The notes under the pieces: model-generated
Seen by the model: only the letters and a program-made list of their open reading frames with translations
Told to the model about the DNA's origin: nothing
Database searches by the model: none
From: Croceimicrobium sp963974215
GTDB taxonomy: Bacteria; Bacteroidota; Bacteroidia; Flavobacteriales; Schleiferiaceae
NCBI GenBank assembly: GCA_963974215.1
Contig: CAXBBL010000001.1
Span: 496,001 to 560,000 of the forward strand
Direction: 5' to 3'
Length of the DNA stretch: 64,000 nt
Translations under genes and position numbers: made by a program
In this document: positions 63,743 to 64,000 of the stretch, piece by piece
Position numbering within the stretch: position 1 is the stretch's first letter
How the letters are laid out: each line of letters opens with the position of its first letter

Positions 63743-64000
63743 TTAATTGGCATAAATATGAAAACTTAAGCCAGGAACGGGCTCCAAGCCAAGGTATTCC
63801 ATATTCGATTGAGTTGTTTTGGTATGTTGATTGAGTCTTTTAAGATTAGCTATTTCAAAAGGAAGTTTAACCTCGCTGCTTTTGGTACTCGTGTTTAAGA
63901 TGCTCACAATAGTCTTCCCTAAATAGTCGCGTTTAATTATGATTAAACTGCCTTCTATAAAAAGTTCGGCACTGCCGTAGATGAGTGCTAATTCGCTAGA
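63743..64000 (-). CDS. C-terminal end of an upstream probable GH13-locus protein (partial)
   Basis: 86 codons open to the window edge, ending FHIYAN and a stop. The strand-rich content (ALIYGSAELFIEGSLIIIKR, DYLGKTIVSILNTSTKSSEV, LPFEIANL) looks like the C-terminal beta-sandwich of a GH13 enzyme, where a phrase such as YLGKTIVSILN is usual. The start lies outside the window. The stop is 28 bases before the next gene's ATG, so it is probably the preceding member of the same minus-strand operon. Confidence 0.6.
   Translation of the reverse strand, partial: SSELALIYGSAELFIEGSLIIIKRDYLGKTIVSILNTSTKSSEVKLPFEIANLKRLNQHTKTTQSNMEYLGLEPVPGLSFHIYAN

Overview
The window looks like chromosomal DNA from a member of the Bacteroidota, most likely a marine-type Flavobacteriales. 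The grounds are a complete Bat (aerotolerance) operon, three proteins ending in type IX secretion (T9SS) type A sorting domains, an S46 dipeptidyl-peptidase, a BrxA/BrxB bacilliredoxin, 7TMR-DISM and AraC regulators of the Bacteroidota style, and TAnnTTTG-type promoter elements close to several start codons. No rRNA, insertion sequence, prophage or CRISPR array was seen. One tRNA, tRNA-Ala(GGC), is present.

Layout. 1-2.4 kb is a decaying accessory patch: a broken effector-like reading frame, a small secreted protein, coding debris, and an antitoxin next to a frameshifted RelE/ParE-type toxin. 2.4-6.5 kb has a MarC membrane protein (-) and a tightly overlapping + operon: fatty-acid-hydroxylase/sterol-desaturase family protein, secreted retropepsin-like aspartic protease, and a secreted protein of four glycogen-binding-like (CBM48) modules. 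6.5-8.9 kb is an ECF sigma factor, membrane anti-sigma-like protein and secreted beta-rich protein operon (-). 9.1-15.5 kb has two lipoproteins, a membrane AraC regulator, the tRNA, a BioD/DRTGG-type P-loop protein, dGTPase and an FMN reductase. 15.5-23.7 kb is the moxR-DUF58-hyp-batA-batB-batC-batD-batE operon (-).

24-31 kb has a T9SS-sorted PhoX-like protein, a di-haem cytochrome-c peroxidase/MauG protein and a hybrid histidine kinase. 31-35.5 kb (-) has an orphan PdeM nuclease/phosphoesterase, an MltF-type lytic transglycosylase and an S46 peptidase. 35.6-45.3 kb (+) is metabolic: a trans-sulfuration PLP enzyme, an SDR, a Spy/CpxP-like protein, an acyl-CoA carboxylase beta subunit, a large envelope orphan, a thioredoxin-fold protein, a DUF4173-like membrane protein and PurQ. 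45.3-52.2 kb (-) has a GNAT, a T9SS-sorted beta-propeller (VPS10/BNR) protein, a ClC channel with CBS domains and AspRS. 52.3-53.8 kb has TadA, a small membrane protein and bacilliredoxin.

54-64 kb looks like an alpha-glucan (starch/maltodextrin) region: a T9SS-secreted protein with four carbohydrate-binding-like modules, a secreted GH13, an alpha/beta hydrolase, a PAS histidine kinase with a single-domain response regulator, an MFS sugar transporter, a GH13 lipoprotein, and the C-terminal end of a further probable GH13 protein running off the edge. With the four-module CBM protein at 5 kb, glucan binding and processing is a recurring theme. No SusC/SusD pair is visible.

The most unusual structural signal is a degenerate dispersed intergenic element of about 35-60 bp (core resembling CTGAGACTTTAATTTTACGC then CGAACTCAAGTTAA). 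It was found by eye in at least eight intergenic gaps, mostly just behind a gene's 3' end, and no annotated feature explains it. All family assignments come from reading motifs; no database search was run.
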